Source: Shewanella sp. HN-41 (lineage in GTDB: Bacteria > Pseudomonadota > Gammaproteobacteria > Enterobacterales > Shewanellaceae). From it: a stretch of 64,000 nt of DNA. The translations under genes were made by a program, and so were the position numbers. Shown in pieces: positions 10,490 through 21,672 of this stretch (position 1 is its first letter; each line of letters starts with the position of its first letter). The stretch is taken from contig NZ_AFOZ01000043.1 of NCBI RefSeq assembly GCF_000217915.1, positions 1 through 64,000 on the forward strand. The letters run 5' to 3'. The notes under the pieces were generated by a model. It was not told the origin of the DNA. It made no database searches and worked only from the letters and a program-made list of their open reading frames with translations.

Positions 10490-11578
10490 TTATCCTTTCT
10501 CGGCGAGAGTGATACACACTTGGGCGACCTGCTCGGTTGCATCCAACACGGCAACCTCCCTCGCTCTTTGGCCCATACGGGCTAATTCAGTTCTATCATT
10601 GGCGAGTAGCTGTAACTTACTCACCAGTTTATTCACGTCCAAGATGGCCTGCGGCAATAGGAAAGCGGCGCCAGCCTCAACCAATACTTGGCCGTTACGG
10701 GTTTGGTGATCATCCACCGCGTGGGGATAGGGCACCAGAATACTCGGCAGCCCCACTGCTGCTAACTCGGATACCGTCAGCGCGCCAGCACGGCACAATA
10801 CCACATCCGCCCAGCGATAGGCGGCCTCCATATCATCAATAAACTCGGCAACATTCACCCCGCCATCTTGCCCCTGCTGCTGATAAGCCGCTTTTACGCT
10901 GGCAAGATTATCTTTGCCTACTTGATGCCACACGGTAATCGACTGCTGCTTACTCAAAGCGGCAACGACCTCAGGCATAAGCTCGTTAAAAATTTTGGCA
11001 CCCAGACTTCCACCCACCACCAACACTTTTAAGGCATCATCCGCGGCTTGCTTAGGTTCTGCACCTAGGGCAATCAACTCACGGCGAATCGGATTCCCCA
11101 CCACCTTGGCCTTCACGTTGGTAAAGGTGTTTTGAAAGGCGCACAGCACTTGGCTCGCAATTCGCGATAACAACTTATTGGTCATCCCAGGAATGGCATT
11201 TTGCTCATGCAGCACTAAGGGCACGCCCGCTAATTTAGCGGCCACACCACCAGGACCACTGGCAAAACCGCCCATGCCCAGCACCACATCGGGTTTAAAC
11301 TCGGCAATCACGGCCTTAGCTTGCAAAATCGAGCGCACCACTTTAAAAGGCGCCGCTAATTTACGCACTAGACCATTTCCTCGCACGCCTTTGATGTCGA
11401 TAAAGTCGATATCGAAGCCATACTGAGGCACTAAACGCGCCTCCATACGATCGGCCGTGCCTAACCAGCGCACCTGCCACCCCTGTTGCGCTAGATACTT
11501 AGCCACCGCCAGCGCCGGGAACACATGTCCTCCCGTACCACCCGCCATGACTAAAATACGTTTACCCGCATTGGCCAT
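10490..11578 (-). CDS. murG: Lipid II synthase MurG
   Basis: Membrane-associated GT-B glycosyltransferase that adds GlcNAc to lipid I, making lipid II. 362 aa from the start [21 protein letters not shown], which carries the family's N-terminal G-loop. Others visible: the second glycine-rich loop [15 protein letters not shown] near 190 and the UDP-GlcNAc-binding segment [22 protein letters not shown] near 265. The longer reading frame upstream runs through ftsW and is rejected. The ATG overlaps the last base of the ftsW stop. Confidence 0.97.
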   Translation of the reverse strand: MANAGKRILVMAGGTGGHVFPALAVAKYLAQQGWQVRWLGTADRMEARLVPQYGFDIDFIDIKGVRGNGLVRKLAAPFKVVRSILQAKAVIAEFKPDVVLGMGGFASGPGGVAAKLAGVPLVLHEQNAIPGMTNKLLSRIASQVLCAFQNTFTNVKAKVVGNPIRRELIALGAEPKQAADDALKVLVVGGSLGAKIFNELMPEVVAALSKQQSITVWHQVGKDNLASVKAAYQQQGQDGGVNVAEFIDDMEAAYRWADVVLCRAGALTVSELAAVGLPSILVPYPHAVDDHQTRNGQVLVEAGAAFLLPQAILDVNKLVSKLQLLANDRTELARMGQRAREVAVLDATEQVAQVCITLAEKG

Positions 11579-12789
11579 CACTTTAATCTCCCTTGTACGG
11601 CCTGAACTAAACTCATGCGCCGTTCGTAATCGATGCGTAGTAATGTCATTGCCGCCGCCGTCATGACCCATAGACTACTACCGCCGTAACTGACAAAGGG
11701 CAGAGTTAACCCTTTAGTAGGTAACATACCAATGCTTGCTCCCACATTAACGACGGTCTGGAAACAGATCCAAATACCAATGGCATAGGCCAGATAACCT
11801 TCGAAGGCTTTGTCCATCACCAGACATAAATTGCCCAATCGAATCGCCCTCAATGCCACAAACAGCAACACGGATAACACGGCAATAATGCCGATAAAAC
11901 CTAGCTCTTCGCCAATCACGGCAAAGATAAAGTCGGTATGGGCTTCGGGTAGGTATTCCAATTTTTGAATACTGTTGCCTAACCCTTGACCGAACCAATC
12001 CCCGCGACCATAGGCCATCAAAGATTGTGTTAACTGATAGCCGCTACCGAAGGGATCCTGCCAAGGATCCATAAAGGAAGTGACCCGGCGCATACGATAA
12101 GGTTCTAATAATACTAAGGCAACGAAGGCCAAGATCCCGGCAAATATCAGGGCGAAAAAGTCGAGCAAGCGTGCCCCCGCGAGGAATAGCAGCCCTACAG
12201 TGCCGACGAATAACACCACAACCGTACCTAAGTCGGGTTGCATCAAAATCAAGATGGCGTAAATTGCAAATACCGCGATCGGTTTATAGAAACCCTTCGC
12301 ATTTTCACGCACTTCTTGATGACGGCGTACCAAATAACCCGCCATATACACAGAGAAGGCAAACTTTGCCACTTCCGCGACTTGGATACGGATCGGGCCA
12401 ATGGATAACCAACGGGTCGCACCGTTCACTGTGGTGCCCACAGCTAATACCGCCAGTAACATCAGCCCAACGACGAGCAACATAATGGGGCTCATACGCT
12501 GCCACGTTTGCATTTCGACCCGAAGGACAAATGCGGCAATCACGAGGCAACCGAGTAGATAGCCCACATGCCGAGTCATAAAGTAGAACGGGTTACCCGT
12601 TAACGTCTGGGCCTCGGGCATAGAGGCCGACATTACCATCACAAAACCAAAGCCAATCAGAGACAACACGGCCGTGAGCAAAGCCCGATCGTACAATTGC
12701 ACGCCCGGAACTTCGGTATCACGTTGCCAGTTGGGGAGTGCATTCAACACCCGCCCAAACAGGCTGAGTTGTCTTGCATCACTCGCCAT
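11578..12789 (-). CDS. ftsW: Peptidoglycan glycosyltransferase FtsW
   Basis: SEDS-family polytopic membrane protein that polymerises septal lipid II with FtsI. 403 aa from the start MASDARQLSLFG, overlapping the murD end by 11 bp. About ten membrane segments are visible from residue 45 onward. Conserved SEDS features include PDLGTVVVL, the YGRGDWFGQGLGNS periplasmic loop, EAHTDFIFAVIGEELGF, and FVSYGGSS near the C-terminus. Confidence 0.96.
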   Translation of the reverse strand: MASDARQLSLFGRVLNALPNWQRDTEVPGVQLYDRALLTAVLSLIGFGFVMVMSASMPEAQTLTGNPFYFMTRHVGYLLGCLVIAAFVLRVEMQTWQRMSPIMLLVVGLMLLAVLAVGTTVNGATRWLSIGPIRIQVAEVAKFAFSVYMAGYLVRRHQEVRENAKGFYKPIAVFAIYAILILMQPDLGTVVVLFVGTVGLLFLAGARLLDFFALIFAGILAFVALVLLEPYRMRRVTSFMDPWQDPFGSGYQLTQSLMAYGRGDWFGQGLGNSIQKLEYLPEAHTDFIFAVIGEELGFIGIIAVLSVLLFVALRAIRLGNLCLVMDKAFEGYLAYAIGIWICFQTVVNVGASIGMLPTKGLTLPFVSYGGSSLWVMTAAAMTLLRIDYERRMSLVQAVQGRLK

Positions 12790-14098
12790 CGAGTTGCTCC
12801 ACTTGGCTTCTAAAGTCATCCCCACGAGCCATAAAATTGCTGTACATATCTAGGCTCGCACAGGCTGGCGATAACAGAACAATATCGCCCGAGGTGGCTA
12901 ATTCTGCCGCCTTGGCAACGGCTGCCGCCATAGAATCAACCTTGATTGCTCCTTCCTTAAGCGCAGCAATCTTATTGCCATCGCGGCCTAACGTAATGAG
13001 GTGAGTCACCTTAGTTAATGGCTCGACCAGCGGGCCAAAGTCAGCCCCCTTACCATCACCACCGGCAATTAAAATGATATCGCCTAAGTGATCGCTTAAA
13101 CCATCGAGCGCCGCAACAGTGGCGCCCACATTGGTCGCTTTTGAATCGTTCACATAGGTCACGCCACCTTTAACACCAACCACCTCACAACGATGGGATA
13201 ACCCCGTAAAAGTGCGCGCCACTTTCGCCATGACTTGCCTATCCACTCCAACAGCATCCACCAAGGCCATGGCCGCGAGTAAATTGGCGTGATTATGGCT
13301 ACCAATCAGGGATACTTCCGTGATGGGCATAATTTCACTGCTGCCGTGATAAATCTTACTGTCGCTGATACCCCATTCATCACCTTCGGGCGGCGCTAAA
13401 CCAAAGCTATTTTGGTTCATCGGTTCCGTCGGCATAGTTAAGGCATCGTCACGATTAAAAAGGACCGCGCGACTCTGATGATACAAACGCAACTTAGCAT
13501 TGCGATAGGCATCCATATCGCTGTATCTGTCCATATGGTCTTCGGTCACGTTCAAACAGGTTGAGACCACACAATTCAAACTGTGGGTGGTTTCCAGCTG
13601 GAAGCTCGACAGCTCAAGCACAAAAATCTCGGCATTCTTGCTCAGCAGATCGAGTGCAGGAATACCAATATTCCCGCCCACGGCCACGGCCATACCCGCT
13701 TCACGCAGCATTTCGCCAACCAGAGTTGTCACTGTCGATTTACCATTTGAGCCAGTGATGCCAATGACACAGGGCTTGCGATCGGCAATTTCACGGGCAA
13801 ATAGTTCGACATCACCAATGACCTCAATCCCCATATCCAGTACGGCGCGCACCTCGGGCGTATCAATTGCAATACCGGGGCTGATGATGACTTGTGTCGC
13901 TTGTACTAAGTAACGGCAATCGAATCCGCCAGCAATTAACTGCACTTCAGGGAATGTGCTGGCAAGGGTGTCCGCACCTGGAGGTTGGCGACGGCTATCC
14001 ATCACCAGCGGCGTGATGCCTTTTCCACACAAATAGCGCACTACCGAGAGCCCGGTGGCACCCAAACCTAACACTATGTGTGAATACTGACTTTGCAT
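12779..14098 (-). CDS. murD: UDP-MurNAc-L-Ala--D-glutamate ligase
   Basis: Cytosolic ATP-dependent ligase adding D-Glu to UDP-MurNAc-L-Ala. 439 aa (438 in E. coli). N-terminal Rossmann-like GLGATGLSVVRYL, ATP P-loop GITGSNGKSTVTTLVGEML near 113, substrate-binding NVTEDHMDRY, and C-terminal VNDSKATNVGATVAAL. It is followed by ftsW with an 11-bp overlap and preceded by mraY with a 6-bp gap, so it is clearly part of one transcription unit. Confidence 0.97.
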   Translation of the reverse strand: MQSQYSHIVLGLGATGLSVVRYLCGKGITPLVMDSRRQPPGADTLASTFPEVQLIAGGFDCRYLVQATQVIISPGIAIDTPEVRAVLDMGIEVIGDVELFAREIADRKPCVIGITGSNGKSTVTTLVGEMLREAGMAVAVGGNIGIPALDLLSKNAEIFVLELSSFQLETTHSLNCVVSTCLNVTEDHMDRYSDMDAYRNAKLRLYHQSRAVLFNRDDALTMPTEPMNQNSFGLAPPEGDEWGISDSKIYHGSSEIMPITEVSLIGSHNHANLLAAMALVDAVGVDRQVMAKVARTFTGLSHRCEVVGVKGGVTYVNDSKATNVGATVAALDGLSDHLGDIILIAGGDGKGADFGPLVEPLTKVTHLITLGRDGNKIAALKEGAIKVDSMAAAVAKAAELATSGDIVLLSPACASLDMYSNFMARGDDFRSQVEQLDGE

Positions 14099-14104
14099 GA
14101 GCTG

Positions 14105-15187
14105 TTACCTTAACTTCAACGTGGCTAAGCCGAGTAAAACTAAGAAAATCGAGATAATCCAAAAGCGGACAATCACGCGTGGTTCAGGCCAACCTTTTAA
14201 CTCGTAGTGGTGATGGATGGGCGCCATGCGGAAGATCCGCTGCCCACGTAACTTGTAAGAACCGACCTGCAGGATCACAGACACAGTTTCCATCACAAAC
14301 ACACCGCCCATAATGACTAACAGGATTTCTTGGCGTACTAATACCGCGATCGCACCGAGGGCGGCACCCAAAGAGAGTGAACCCACATCGCCCATAAACA
14401 CCTGTGCTGGGTATGTGTTAAACCATAAAAAGCCTAAGCCAGCACCCACAATCGCGGTACAGACGATAACGAGTTCACCCGAGCCCGGTAAATGTGGAAT
14501 ATGCAGATAATTAGCAAACTGGACGTGGCCCGAAAGATAGGCAATCAAGGCAAACGCCGCCGCGACCATGACCGTTGGCATAATCGCTAGTCCATCTAGA
14601 CCATCGGTTAAGTTGACCGCATTGCTCGACCCTACAATAGTGAAGTACGCCAATACGATAAACACGGCGCCAAGTTGCGGCATCACATCTTTAAAGAAAG
14701 GCACCACTAACTGTGTTTCACCCGGGTTAGCTGCGGTTGCATATAAAAAGAAGGCGATTAACAACGCCGCTAAGGATTGCAGAATATATTTCCAGCGCGC
14801 AATCAATCCCTTAGTGTCTTTACGCACCACTTTACGGTAATCGTCGATAAAACCGATCATGCCGAAGCTGCCTAATACAAACAGCATCACCCAGACATAG
14901 CGGCTACCGAGATCGCCCCACAACAATACGCTGATAAAGATGGCGGCGAGGATCAACAAGCCACCCATTGTTGGCGTACCGCGTTTACTAAAATGCGATT
15001 CAGGTCCGTCATTACGTACGACTTGACCAATTTGCATCAGTTGCAAACGCTCGATGAGTTTGGGCCCCCACCATAGGCTAAAAATTAATGCGGTTAATAG
15101 GCCTAAAATGGCTCTAAACGTCACATAAGAAAATACGTTAAACCCTGTATAAAACTGGGTTAAATACTCGGCCAGATACACCAGCAT
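14105..15187 (-). CDS. mraY: Phospho-MurNAc-pentapeptide transferase MraY
   Basis: Integral membrane enzyme that transfers phospho-MurNAc-pentapeptide to undecaprenyl phosphate, making lipid I. 360 aa, the usual length, with about ten membrane helices. Catalytic motifs visible: FIDDYRKV (aspartate pair), [26 protein letters not shown] and the histidine motif [13 protein letters not shown]. The start is adjacent to the murF stop with no gap. Confidence 0.98.
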   Translation of the reverse strand: MLVYLAEYLTQFYTGFNVFSYVTFRAILGLLTALIFSLWWGPKLIERLQLMQIGQVVRNDGPESHFSKRGTPTMGGLLILAAIFISVLLWGDLGSRYVWVMLFVLGSFGMIGFIDDYRKVVRKDTKGLIARWKYILQSLAALLIAFFLYATAANPGETQLVVPFFKDVMPQLGAVFIVLAYFTIVGSSNAVNLTDGLDGLAIMPTVMVAAAFALIAYLSGHVQFANYLHIPHLPGSGELVIVCTAIVGAGLGFLWFNTYPAQVFMGDVGSLSLGAALGAIAVLVRQEILLVIMGGVFVMETVSVILQVGSYKLRGQRIFRMAPIHHHYELKGWPEPRVIVRFWIISIFLVLLGLATLKLR

Positions 15188-16570
15188 CTACACTAACTCC
15201 CCACGCCCGAAGGCTACTGTTAGGTCATCCACGACCCGCTCCATTGCGGCGCTACGTGAACCTTTAACTAAAACCGTCACCTGTCCCGGCAACTGGTTGA
15301 TGTGTTTTATCAGTTTTTCTACTAACGTCGCCACGCTGTCATGGTGCTCCGCCCCGAAAGCTTGGCTCGTGTGCTGACTCAAACTCCCCGTACAAAACAG
15401 CGCATCAATCCCCTGCTGCTTTGCCAGTTGTCCGAGTTCAGCGTGCAAAAGGGGCGCATTGTCGCCTAATTCGCCCAAATCTCCCAGTACCAAACAGCGA
15501 TTTTCAGAAATTTCCTTTAACCAAGCGATTGCCGCCCCGACAGACACAGGATTCGCGTTATAGCTGTCATCGATTAGACGAATTCGTCCTAATTGAGTTG
15601 GCTGCATCCGTCCTTTTACTGGGGTCAATTGGCTTAAACCACTCGCTATATCAGCAAGGCTTAAACCCAGCGCAATACACACACTTGCAGCGGCTAAGGC
15701 ATTACTCACTTGATGACGTCCCGCCAAAGGTAAAACGACAGGACAAGACTCTCCTAAGTAATTGAGCATAAAACGATAACAACCGTCTTTATTCGCTTTA
15801 TGTCCGCTTGCAATCACATCGATATGCCGTTTTGCCGCACCTTCCTGCTGGGAAAAGCTCAGTTGTTTGTATTGCTTAGCCTTCACCCTCATCACATCGG
15901 CAAAGGCATCATCGGCATTGATAATCGCCGTACCACCTGGCTGCAAATGATTAAAGATTTCCGATTTGGCCTGCGCAACACCCGCCTGGGAACCAAAGCC
16001 CTCTAAGTGGGCACTACCGACGTTATTGACCAGCGCCACTTGTGGACGAACCAGTCCAGAGGTGTAATCGATTTCCCCCTTGTGATTGGCCCCAAGTTCG
16101 AATACCCCGTATTCATCTTTTGGCGTTAAACGCAGCAGGGTCAAAGGCACGCCAATTTCATTATTGAAATTACCCGCGGTATAAAGGACTTGATGCTTAG
16201 CCGACAGGATAGTGGCAATCATTTCCTTCACACTGGTTTTACCGTTAGACCCCGTTAAGGCAACACAAATGGGATTGACTTGGTTGCGGACATAGGCACC
16301 AATTGCACCCATGGCCCTTTGACAATCCGCCACGATTAACTGCGGAATATCAAAGGGAAGTTCGCGCTCGACCATTAGAGCCGTAGCTCCGTTCTCAATC
16401 GCAGTGGCAGCAAAATCATGGCCGTCGAAACGCTCACCCTTTAAGGCGACGAATAGAGTTGCCGCGCCGATTTTACGGCTATCGCTGCTTAAATCTTGGA
16501 TAGTGACATCGTCACCGACTCGATGCGCGCCTAAGTGTTGGCAAAGGGCCTCGAGGGAAAGAGGGATCAT
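15188..16570 (-). CDS. murF: UDP-MurNAc-tripeptide--D-Ala-D-Ala ligase
   Basis: Adds D-Ala-D-Ala to complete the UDP-MurNAc-pentapeptide. 460 aa. N-terminal domain with [20 protein letters not shown], ATPase P-loop [19 protein letters not shown] near 108, [12 protein letters not shown], and C-terminal [11 protein letters not shown]. The start overlaps the murE stop by 4 bp. The D-Ala-D-Ala supplied by a Ddl ligase must be encoded elsewhere because no ddl is in this cluster. Confidence 0.97.
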   Translation of the reverse strand: MIPLSLEALCQHLGAHRVGDDVTIQDLSSDSRKIGAATLFVALKGERFDGHDFAATAIENGATALMVERELPFDIPQLIVADCQRAMGAIGAYVRNQVNPICVALTGSNGKTSVKEMIATILSAKHQVLYTAGNFNNEIGVPLTLLRLTPKDEYGVFELGANHKGEIDYTSGLVRPQVALVNNVGSAHLEGFGSQAGVAQAKSEIFNHLQPGGTAIINADDAFADVMRVKAKQYKQLSFSQQEGAAKRHIDVIASGHKANKDGCYRFMLNYLGESCPVVLPLAGRHQVSNALAAASVCIALGLSLADIASGLSQLTPVKGRMQPTQLGRIRLIDDSYNANPVSVGAAIAWLKEISENRCLVLGDLGELGDNAPLLHAELGQLAKQQGIDALFCTGSLSQHTSQAFGAEHHDSVATLVEKLIKHINQLPGQVTVLVKGSRSAAMERVVDDLTVAFGRGELV

Positions 16571-18057
16571 TGGGTTTGCTCCGATAACTGGCGTGCCAGG
16601 GCGCGTTCATCATAGTCATGACGCACACCTGCCGCCTCTTGATAAGTTTCATGGCCTTTACCCGCAAGCAAAATCACATCCCCAGATTTAGCCAATGCCA
16701 CAACCTCTTTGATGGCTGTGATACGATCAACCTGTGTCAATGCGTGCTCTGGATTAATAAGCCCTTGGATAATATCGGTAATAATTTGCGCTGGGTCTTC
16801 ACTGCGCGCATTGTCACTGGTCACCATAATGCGGTCGGCATATTGCTCTGCGGCTCTGCCCATCAGAGGACGCTTGCCCTTATCACGGTCGCCACCACAG
16901 CCAAATACGCACCATAAATCACCGATGCAGTGGCGACGTAGTGCATTTAACGCCTGTTCGATTGCATCTGGGGTATGGGCATAATCGACCACTAAGGTGA
17001 TGTTATCCGCCGTGGTAAAACGTTCCATTCGACCTGCGACAGGCACTAAATAAGGCACCTGCTCGGCTAATGCCCGCATATCCATTCCCTGTAAATACGA
17101 GGCAGATAATGCAGCGAGTAAATTCGATAGGTTAAACGCGCCTAATAAGGGAGAACGGATTTCGACTTCGCCCTCAGGCCAAACTAATGTGGCCTGCACT
17201 CCTTGGTCATTAAATTGCGCATCTTTGGTATAAAAAGTAGCATCAGGATGTCCCTCAATACTAAAGCCCCAGATCTTAGCGGCGGCATTTTGCAGCTCAG
17301 ATAACCAAACGGCGCCAACGGCATCGTCTAAGTTCAGCAAACCGTGACGCAATGTATCGAAGCGAAATAGCATTTGCTTAGCCACGGCATAGTTTTCCAT
17401 ATCGCCGTGGTAGTCTAAGTGGTCACGGGTAAGATTGGTAAACACGGCCACATCGAAGGGTACGGCATCGACTCGTCCTTGGACTAAACCGTGGCTAGAG
17501 ACCTCCATCGCGCACACGCTCACACCTTGCGCTTCAAATTCATGTAATTGTCGCATCAGGGTAATGGCATCGGCGGTGGTATTGCCACTGTCAACCAACT
17601 CACCCCAAAGGCCATTACCTAAAGTGCCCATCACCGCCGCTTTGCCCGCTAATAAGGTCGTTAGCTGGGCGATAAGTTGACTGGTCGAGGTCTTACCGTT
17701 CGTTCCTGTGATACCGATAACGCCCATGGATTGGCCCTGGCTCACGGGGTAACGCACGGCGGCCAACGTCGAAACCTGTTGGCTAAGCCGATAAAAATAA
17801 ATCTGTACGCCTTGCCCAGTATGCTCACTTGTTAGCACTTTGCCATGCTCACTTGGGTTGTCCGTATGGACTAACACTACGGAGGCACCTTGAGCTAAGG
17901 CTTTATCAATAAACTGTCTGCCATCCACCTTGTGCCCAGGCAGCGCCAAAAACACATCGCCGCGACATATTGCGCGGCTATCTAAGGTCAAATCGTTGAA
18001 GGACTGATTGCCCGAATACTCAAACCAAGGCGCTAACAGATCCCGTAACAACATCAT
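16567..18057 (-). CDS. murE: UDP-MurNAc-dipeptide--meso-DAP ligase
   Basis: Adds the third stem-peptide residue, expected to be meso-diaminopimelate in a Gram-negative. 496 aa. N-terminal [23 protein letters not shown]-loop [17 protein letters not shown] near 115, [16 protein letters not shown] (with the Lys carbamylation region after it), and the amino-acid selectivity loop reading SDNARSEDP where E. coli and most DAP-adding enzymes have DNPR. The arginine is kept but the proline is alanine. Overlaps ftsI and murF by 4 bp each. Confidence 0.96.
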   Translation of the reverse strand: MMLLRDLLAPWFEYSGNQSFNDLTLDSRAICRGDVFLALPGHKVDGRQFIDKALAQGASVVLVHTDNPSEHGKVLTSEHTGQGVQIYFYRLSQQVSTLAAVRYPVSQGQSMGVIGITGTNGKTSTSQLIAQLTTLLAGKAAVMGTLGNGLWGELVDSGNTTADAITLMRQLHEFEAQGVSVCAMEVSSHGLVQGRVDAVPFDVAVFTNLTRDHLDYHGDMENYAVAKQMLFRFDTLRHGLLNLDDAVGAVWLSELQNAAAKIWGFSIEGHPDATFYTKDAQFNDQGVQATLVWPEGEVEIRSPLLGAFNLSNLLAALSASYLQGMDMRALAEQVPYLVPVAGRMERFTTADNITLVVDYAHTPDAIEQALNALRRHCIGDLWCVFGCGGDRDKGKRPLMGRAAEQYADRIMVTSDNARSEDPAQIITDIIQGLINPEHALTQVDRITAIKEVVALAKSGDVILLAGKGHETYQEAAGVRHDYDERALARQLSEQTQ

Positions 18058-19808
18058 TCTGTTCTCCCTGCGGCGATACCCGCCAACTGCACCTGTTCTT
18101 TATCGGAAATGGGTTCAACGTTTAACATTTGCAGTGCACCGGACATGACTTTAGCGAACGCCGGTCCTGCCACTGAACCACCATAATAGAGATCGCCCTT
18201 AGGCTCGTTAACCACCACCACAATCGCCAGTTTTGGATTGTTTACTGGGGCAACGCCTGCAAATAAGGCCACATAATCATCACCATACCCCCCTGCAATC
18301 GCCTTACGGCTAGTACCGGATTTACCCGCAACCGGATAACCATCGATATGGGCTAATGTGCCCGTGCCGCCTTTTTCGGTAACACTGACCATCATCTGCA
18401 GCACATCATTGGCTACATGTTGTGAAATGACCTGTTCACCCTCGGGCGGCTTCTTGAGTTTTAAAATGGACACTGGGTATAAAGTGCCCCCATTACCTAA
18501 GGTGGCGTACATACGAGCAAGCTGTAGCGTGGTTGCCGTTAAACCGTAACCGAAAGATAAAGTAGCACGTTCAAAGTCGGACCAACGGTGTCTGTCTTGG
18601 ATCAAACCCGCGCTCTCGCCCGTAAGGTTAATCCCCGAAAAACTCCCCAGCCCCATAGATTGATAGGTGCCAAGCAATTGTTGTACGGGGATAGATAGGG
18701 CTAATTTACTGATCCCAACGTTACTGGATTTGGCCAGAATACGCGCCAAACTCATATCACCATAATTATTCGGATCGCGCACCTGACGCCCCCCCAAGCG
18801 CATCCAACCAGGAGAAGTAGGGATAATATCGGTCGACTTAACCGCCCCCGCCTCAAGCGCCGCCGCCACTACAAAAGGTTTAATGGTCGAGCCGGGTTCG
18901 AAGGTATCCGTCATGGCGCGGTTACGCATTCTGAAGGTTTGCAGATTATCCCGAGAATTAGGGTTATAGGATGGCGTGTTCACCATTGCCAGCACTTCAC
19001 CGGTGTGGATATCGAGTACCACAATTGAACCCGATGTCGCTTGGTTCATTTCCGTGGTGCGCTTTAACTCTCGATAGGCGAGCTGCTGGATCCGATGATC
19101 GATACTCAACACCAGATCATTTGGGCTTTCACCTTCTTGGACAATATCGAGACGCTCCACCACATGACCATCACGGGATTTGCGAACTTTTTGCTTAGAC
19201 GGTGTACCTGTGAGCCAGCTGTTATAGGCGTTCTCTACCCCTTCAATACCGACGTCATCGATATTGGTGATACCGATCAACTGGGCGGTGATTTCTCCAC
19301 CGGGATAGTAACGACGGGACTCTGACTTTAAAAACACCCCAGGCAGTTTAAGCTGAGTGATGTAGTCGGCCACCGCTGGAGTGACTTGGCGTTTTAGATA
19401 GGTAAAACGTTTCGTGGGATTACTACGTACTCTGTCGAGCACATTTTCGATAGGCTCGTGCAATACATCGGCGAGGGCTTGCCAACGGCGCATATCGGCA
19501 AAACCATTGTTATCATTCACTTGCTTAGGATCGGCCCAGACCGCACGTACAGGTACACTGACGGCCAACATGTCGCCATTGCGGTCGGTGATCAGGCCAC
19601 GCTGCACCTCACGACTGGTGGTACGCAGGGTACGCATATCGCTTTCATGGCGTAGCTTATCGGGCTCGATAATTTGGATATAGGCCGCGCGTCCCACTAG
19701 GCTGCAAAATAGCGCAAACACAAACCCCACCACAACGTATAGACGCCAGTGGATAAGTTGCGGTTTTTGCTTTTTGCTCGCCTGTTTGGTTTTTGCTTGC
19801 CTAATCAT
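18054..19808 (-). CDS. ftsI: Septal transpeptidase FtsI (PBP3)
   Basis: Class B penicillin-binding protein that crosslinks septal peptidoglycan with FtsW. 584 aa. A basic N-terminal tail leads to one membrane anchor (about 23-45). The pedestal domain follows ([32 protein letters not shown]), then the transpeptidase domain with active-site STIK in [10 protein letters not shown] near 307, SSN in [10 protein letters not shown] and KSGT in GKSGTSRK. Followed by murE (4-bp overlap) and preceded by ftsL (13-bp gap). Confidence 0.98.
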   Translation of the reverse strand: MIRQAKTKQASKKQKPQLIHWRLYVVVGFVFALFCSLVGRAAYIQIIEPDKLRHESDMRTLRTTSREVQRGLITDRNGDMLAVSVPVRAVWADPKQVNDNNGFADMRRWQALADVLHEPIENVLDRVRSNPTKRFTYLKRQVTPAVADYITQLKLPGVFLKSESRRYYPGGEITAQLIGITNIDDVGIEGVENAYNSWLTGTPSKQKVRKSRDGHVVERLDIVQEGESPNDLVLSIDHRIQQLAYRELKRTTEMNQATSGSIVVLDIHTGEVLAMVNTPSYNPNSRDNLQTFRMRNRAMTDTFEPGSTIKPFVVAAALEAGAVKSTDIIPTSPGWMRLGGRQVRDPNNYGDMSLARILAKSSNVGISKLALSIPVQQLLGTYQSMGLGSFSGINLTGESAGLIQDRHRWSDFERATLSFGYGLTATTLQLARMYATLGNGGTLYPVSILKLKKPPEGEQVISQHVANDVLQMMVSVTEKGGTGTLAHIDGYPVAGKSGTSRKAIAGGYGDDYVALFAGVAPVNNPKLAIVVVVNEPKGDLYYGGSVAGPAFAKVMSGALQMLNVEPISDKEQVQLAGIAAGRTE

Positions 19809-19821
19809 ATTTTCCCTATAC

Positions 19822-20136
19822 TCACGGCACCTTTACCACAACTTCTTCGCTGGGCAAGGGGCGACTCATGTTGAGCTCCTTCGATGCAATACGCGTAATG
19901 CGGCTATGTTCCGTTTGCGATTGCTCTTCCAATAATAAATTGCGCCACTCGATATCTAATCTGTCCCGCTCCTGTAGCAGTTGGTCCCACTGGGTAGTGA
20001 GTTTACGGCTAACATGGCTGGTATAAACCACAGCCACAGCATTACTGAGCACGAGCAAAGCCAATAACAAGATCCATTTGTGGCGCCATAAATCATGCAA
20101 AACGATCCGTGGCAGATTTAAAGAGGGCTTACTCAC
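19822..20136 (-). CDS. ftsL: Cell division protein FtsL
   Basis: Small bitopic membrane protein of the FtsQLB divisome complex. 104 aa. A short cytoplasmic N-terminus, one membrane segment (about 18-38, WILLLALLVLSNAVAVVY), then a periplasmic heptad-rich coiled coil (about 45-85, QWDQLLQERDRLDIEWRNLL). Sequence divergence is normal for this family; position between rsmH and ftsI secures the call. Confidence 0.95.
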   Translation of the reverse strand: MSKPSLNLPRIVLHDLWRHKWILLLALLVLSNAVAVVYTSHVSRKLTTQWDQLLQERDRLDIEWRNLLLEEQSQTEHSRITRIASKELNMSRPLPSEEVVVKVP

Positions 20137-20149
20137 GTTGTTTGCCCCT

Positions 20150-21091
20150 TTAGTAATCTAATCGCTCGGCAATGCGTAACACCGAACTACGGGCTCTGGC
20201 ATTGCGTTCAATTTCCTCATCGGACGGCATAATTGCCTTGCCGATGGCACGCAATTTGCGCGACTTGTTAATTTGATCTTCAGTAATAGGTAGACCGTGC
20301 GGCACACTTTCGCCTTGACTGTGGCGACGGATAAAGCGCTTAACGATGCGGTCTTCCAAGGAATGGAAGCTGATAATCGATAAACGTCCCTGTGGCGCAA
20401 GTACGGTTAACGCTCCCTCAAGAGCTTGATCTATCTGGTCTAACTCACTATTGATATAAATGCGAATCGCCTGAAACACTCGGGTTGCAGGGTGCTTATT
20501 GCGTTCTTTATTCTTAGTGATACGGGCAATTAAATCGGCCAAATCTTTGGTACGTAAAAACGGGGTTTTATCGCGGTCAGCCGCAATACAGCGGGCAATA
20601 TGGCGAGCATTTTTCTCTTCGCCATAGGTTTTAAATACCCACGCCATATCTTCAATTTCGGCGCGCGCTAACCACTGGGCCGCCGTTTCGCCTTGGCTAT
20701 TGTCCATGCGCATATCGAGCGGACCATCGCGCAGGAAACTAAATCCACGTTCTGCATCGTCAAGCTGCGGTGAAGACACACCTAAGTCGAGTAACACACC
20801 ATCAATCTTGCCAACCAGACCAAGCTCTTCGACGTAATCTGCTAGCTGGCCAAAACCGCCATGTACGATTTGGAAACGGGGGTCATCGGCGAATTGTTTT
20901 GCCGCTTCAATGGCTTGTGGATCTCTGTCGATAGCAATAAGGCGGCCATTGGTGCCGAGTCGTTGCAACACTTGCCTTGAATGACCACCGCGGCCGAACG
21001 TGCCATCGATATAGATGCCATCATCTTTGATGTTCAAACCGCCAACCGTTTCTTCTAGCAGAACGGATAAATGGGCAAATTCCTGACTCAT
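20150..21091 (-). CDS. rsmH: 16S rRNA m4C1402 methyltransferase RsmH
   Basis: SAM-dependent N4-methyltransferase acting on C1402 of 16S rRNA (formerly mraW). 313 aa (E. coli 313). N-terminal [16 protein letters not shown]-binding [36 protein letters not shown] and the C-terminal [15 protein letters not shown] signature are all present. Located 30 bp after mraZ, the standard start of the dcw cluster. Confidence 0.97.
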   Translation of the reverse strand: MSQEFAHLSVLLEETVGGLNIKDDGIYIDGTFGRGGHSRQVLQRLGTNGRLIAIDRDPQAIEAAKQFADDPRFQIVHGGFGQLADYVEELGLVGKIDGVLLDLGVSSPQLDDAERGFSFLRDGPLDMRMDNSQGETAAQWLARAEIEDMAWVFKTYGEEKNARHIARCIAADRDKTPFLRTKDLADLIARITKNKERNKHPATRVFQAIRIYINSELDQIDQALEGALTVLAPQGRLSIISFHSLEDRIVKRFIRRHSQGESVPHGLPITEDQINKSRKLRAIGKAIMPSDEEIERNARARSSVLRIAERLDY

Positions 21092-21121
21092 TACTCTCTT
21101 CTTATTTAGTTATGCGACGCG

Positions 21122-21580
21122 TTAGAGTGAAAAATCCGCCAGACGCTCGTTGTTAGCAAGCTCCTCGCTTCGAATCGTTTCCTGACACTCATCAATTTGC
21201 TGCAGCCAAGCTTGCTCATCCCACAGCTCAAATTTGTTTAACTGTCCCACCAACATGATGCGCTTATCTAAGTTGGCGTATTGCCTTAGCGGTGGTGGCA
21301 GTAATATGCGCCCATTGCCATCGAGTTCTACCTCATGGGCATAACCGAGCAACATGCGTTTTAAGGATCGCTGGGTTTTGTCGGTATCGGAAAGTTTCAG
21401 TAACTTAGCTTCGATCAATTCCCATTCATGGATCGGATACAAGAGTAAACAGGCGGATTGAATATCGACGGTAATCACGATGCGGCCTTGGTGCTCAAGC
21501 TGCAAAGGTTCGCGGTATCGCACTGGAATAGCGATCCGTCCCTTTGTATCTAGGTTGATGGCACTGGCTCCACGAAACAC
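21122..21580 (-). CDS. mraZ: Transcriptional regulator MraZ
   Basis: Ring-forming AbrB-fold DNA-binding protein that represses the dcw operon. 152 aa, same as E. coli. Two SpoVT-AbrB-type halves each carry the family DxxxR-type motif: DTKGRIAIP near residue 11 and DGNGRILLP near 90. The start is a GTG (GTGTTTCGTGGA), with AGGATAGGA upstream as ribosome-binding site. It is the first gene of the cluster; its own operator and promoter are recognisable just upstream. Confidence 0.96.
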   Translation of the reverse strand: MFRGASAINLDTKGRIAIPVRYREPLQLEHQGRIVITVDIQSACLLLYPIHEWELIEAKLLKLSDTDKTQRSLKRMLLGYAHEVELDGNGRILLPPPLRQYANLDKRIMLVGQLNKFELWDEQAWLQQIDECQETIRSEELANNERLADFSL

Positions 21581-21604
21581 GCTAATTCATCCTATCCTTT
21601 GATT

Positions 21605-21634
21605 TTTGATCCACAAATATCCACTATTTCCCAC
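21605..21634 (-). promoter_or_regulatory. MraZ operator (three 10-bp direct repeats)
   Basis: On the minus strand three head-to-tail decamers GTGGGAAATA, GTGGATATTT and GTGGATCAAA run without gaps 25-54 bp upstream of the mraZ GTG. MraZ is known to bind tandem TGGGN-type repeats at 10-bp spacing, so this is the expected autorepression site. It overlaps the predicted transcription start. Confidence 0.8.
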
Positions 21635-21642
21635 AACTGCTA

Positions 21643-21672
21643 AGTTTAGGGACAGTGGACAAGCATTGTCAA
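21643..21672 (-). promoter_or_regulatory. Predicted dcw cluster promoter
   Basis: Minus-strand -35 TTGACA (plus 67-72 of the 21600 block), 18-bp spacer and -10 TAAACT (plus 43-48). A start near 21636 would place the MraZ repeats at the initial transcribed region. The -35 is perfect; the -10 matches in four or five positions. Confidence 0.6.

Noticed and set aside
11578..11671. Upstream extension of murG (MGHDGGGND...)
   Set aside because: It lies inside ftsW and lacks homology; the family N-terminus begins at 11578.
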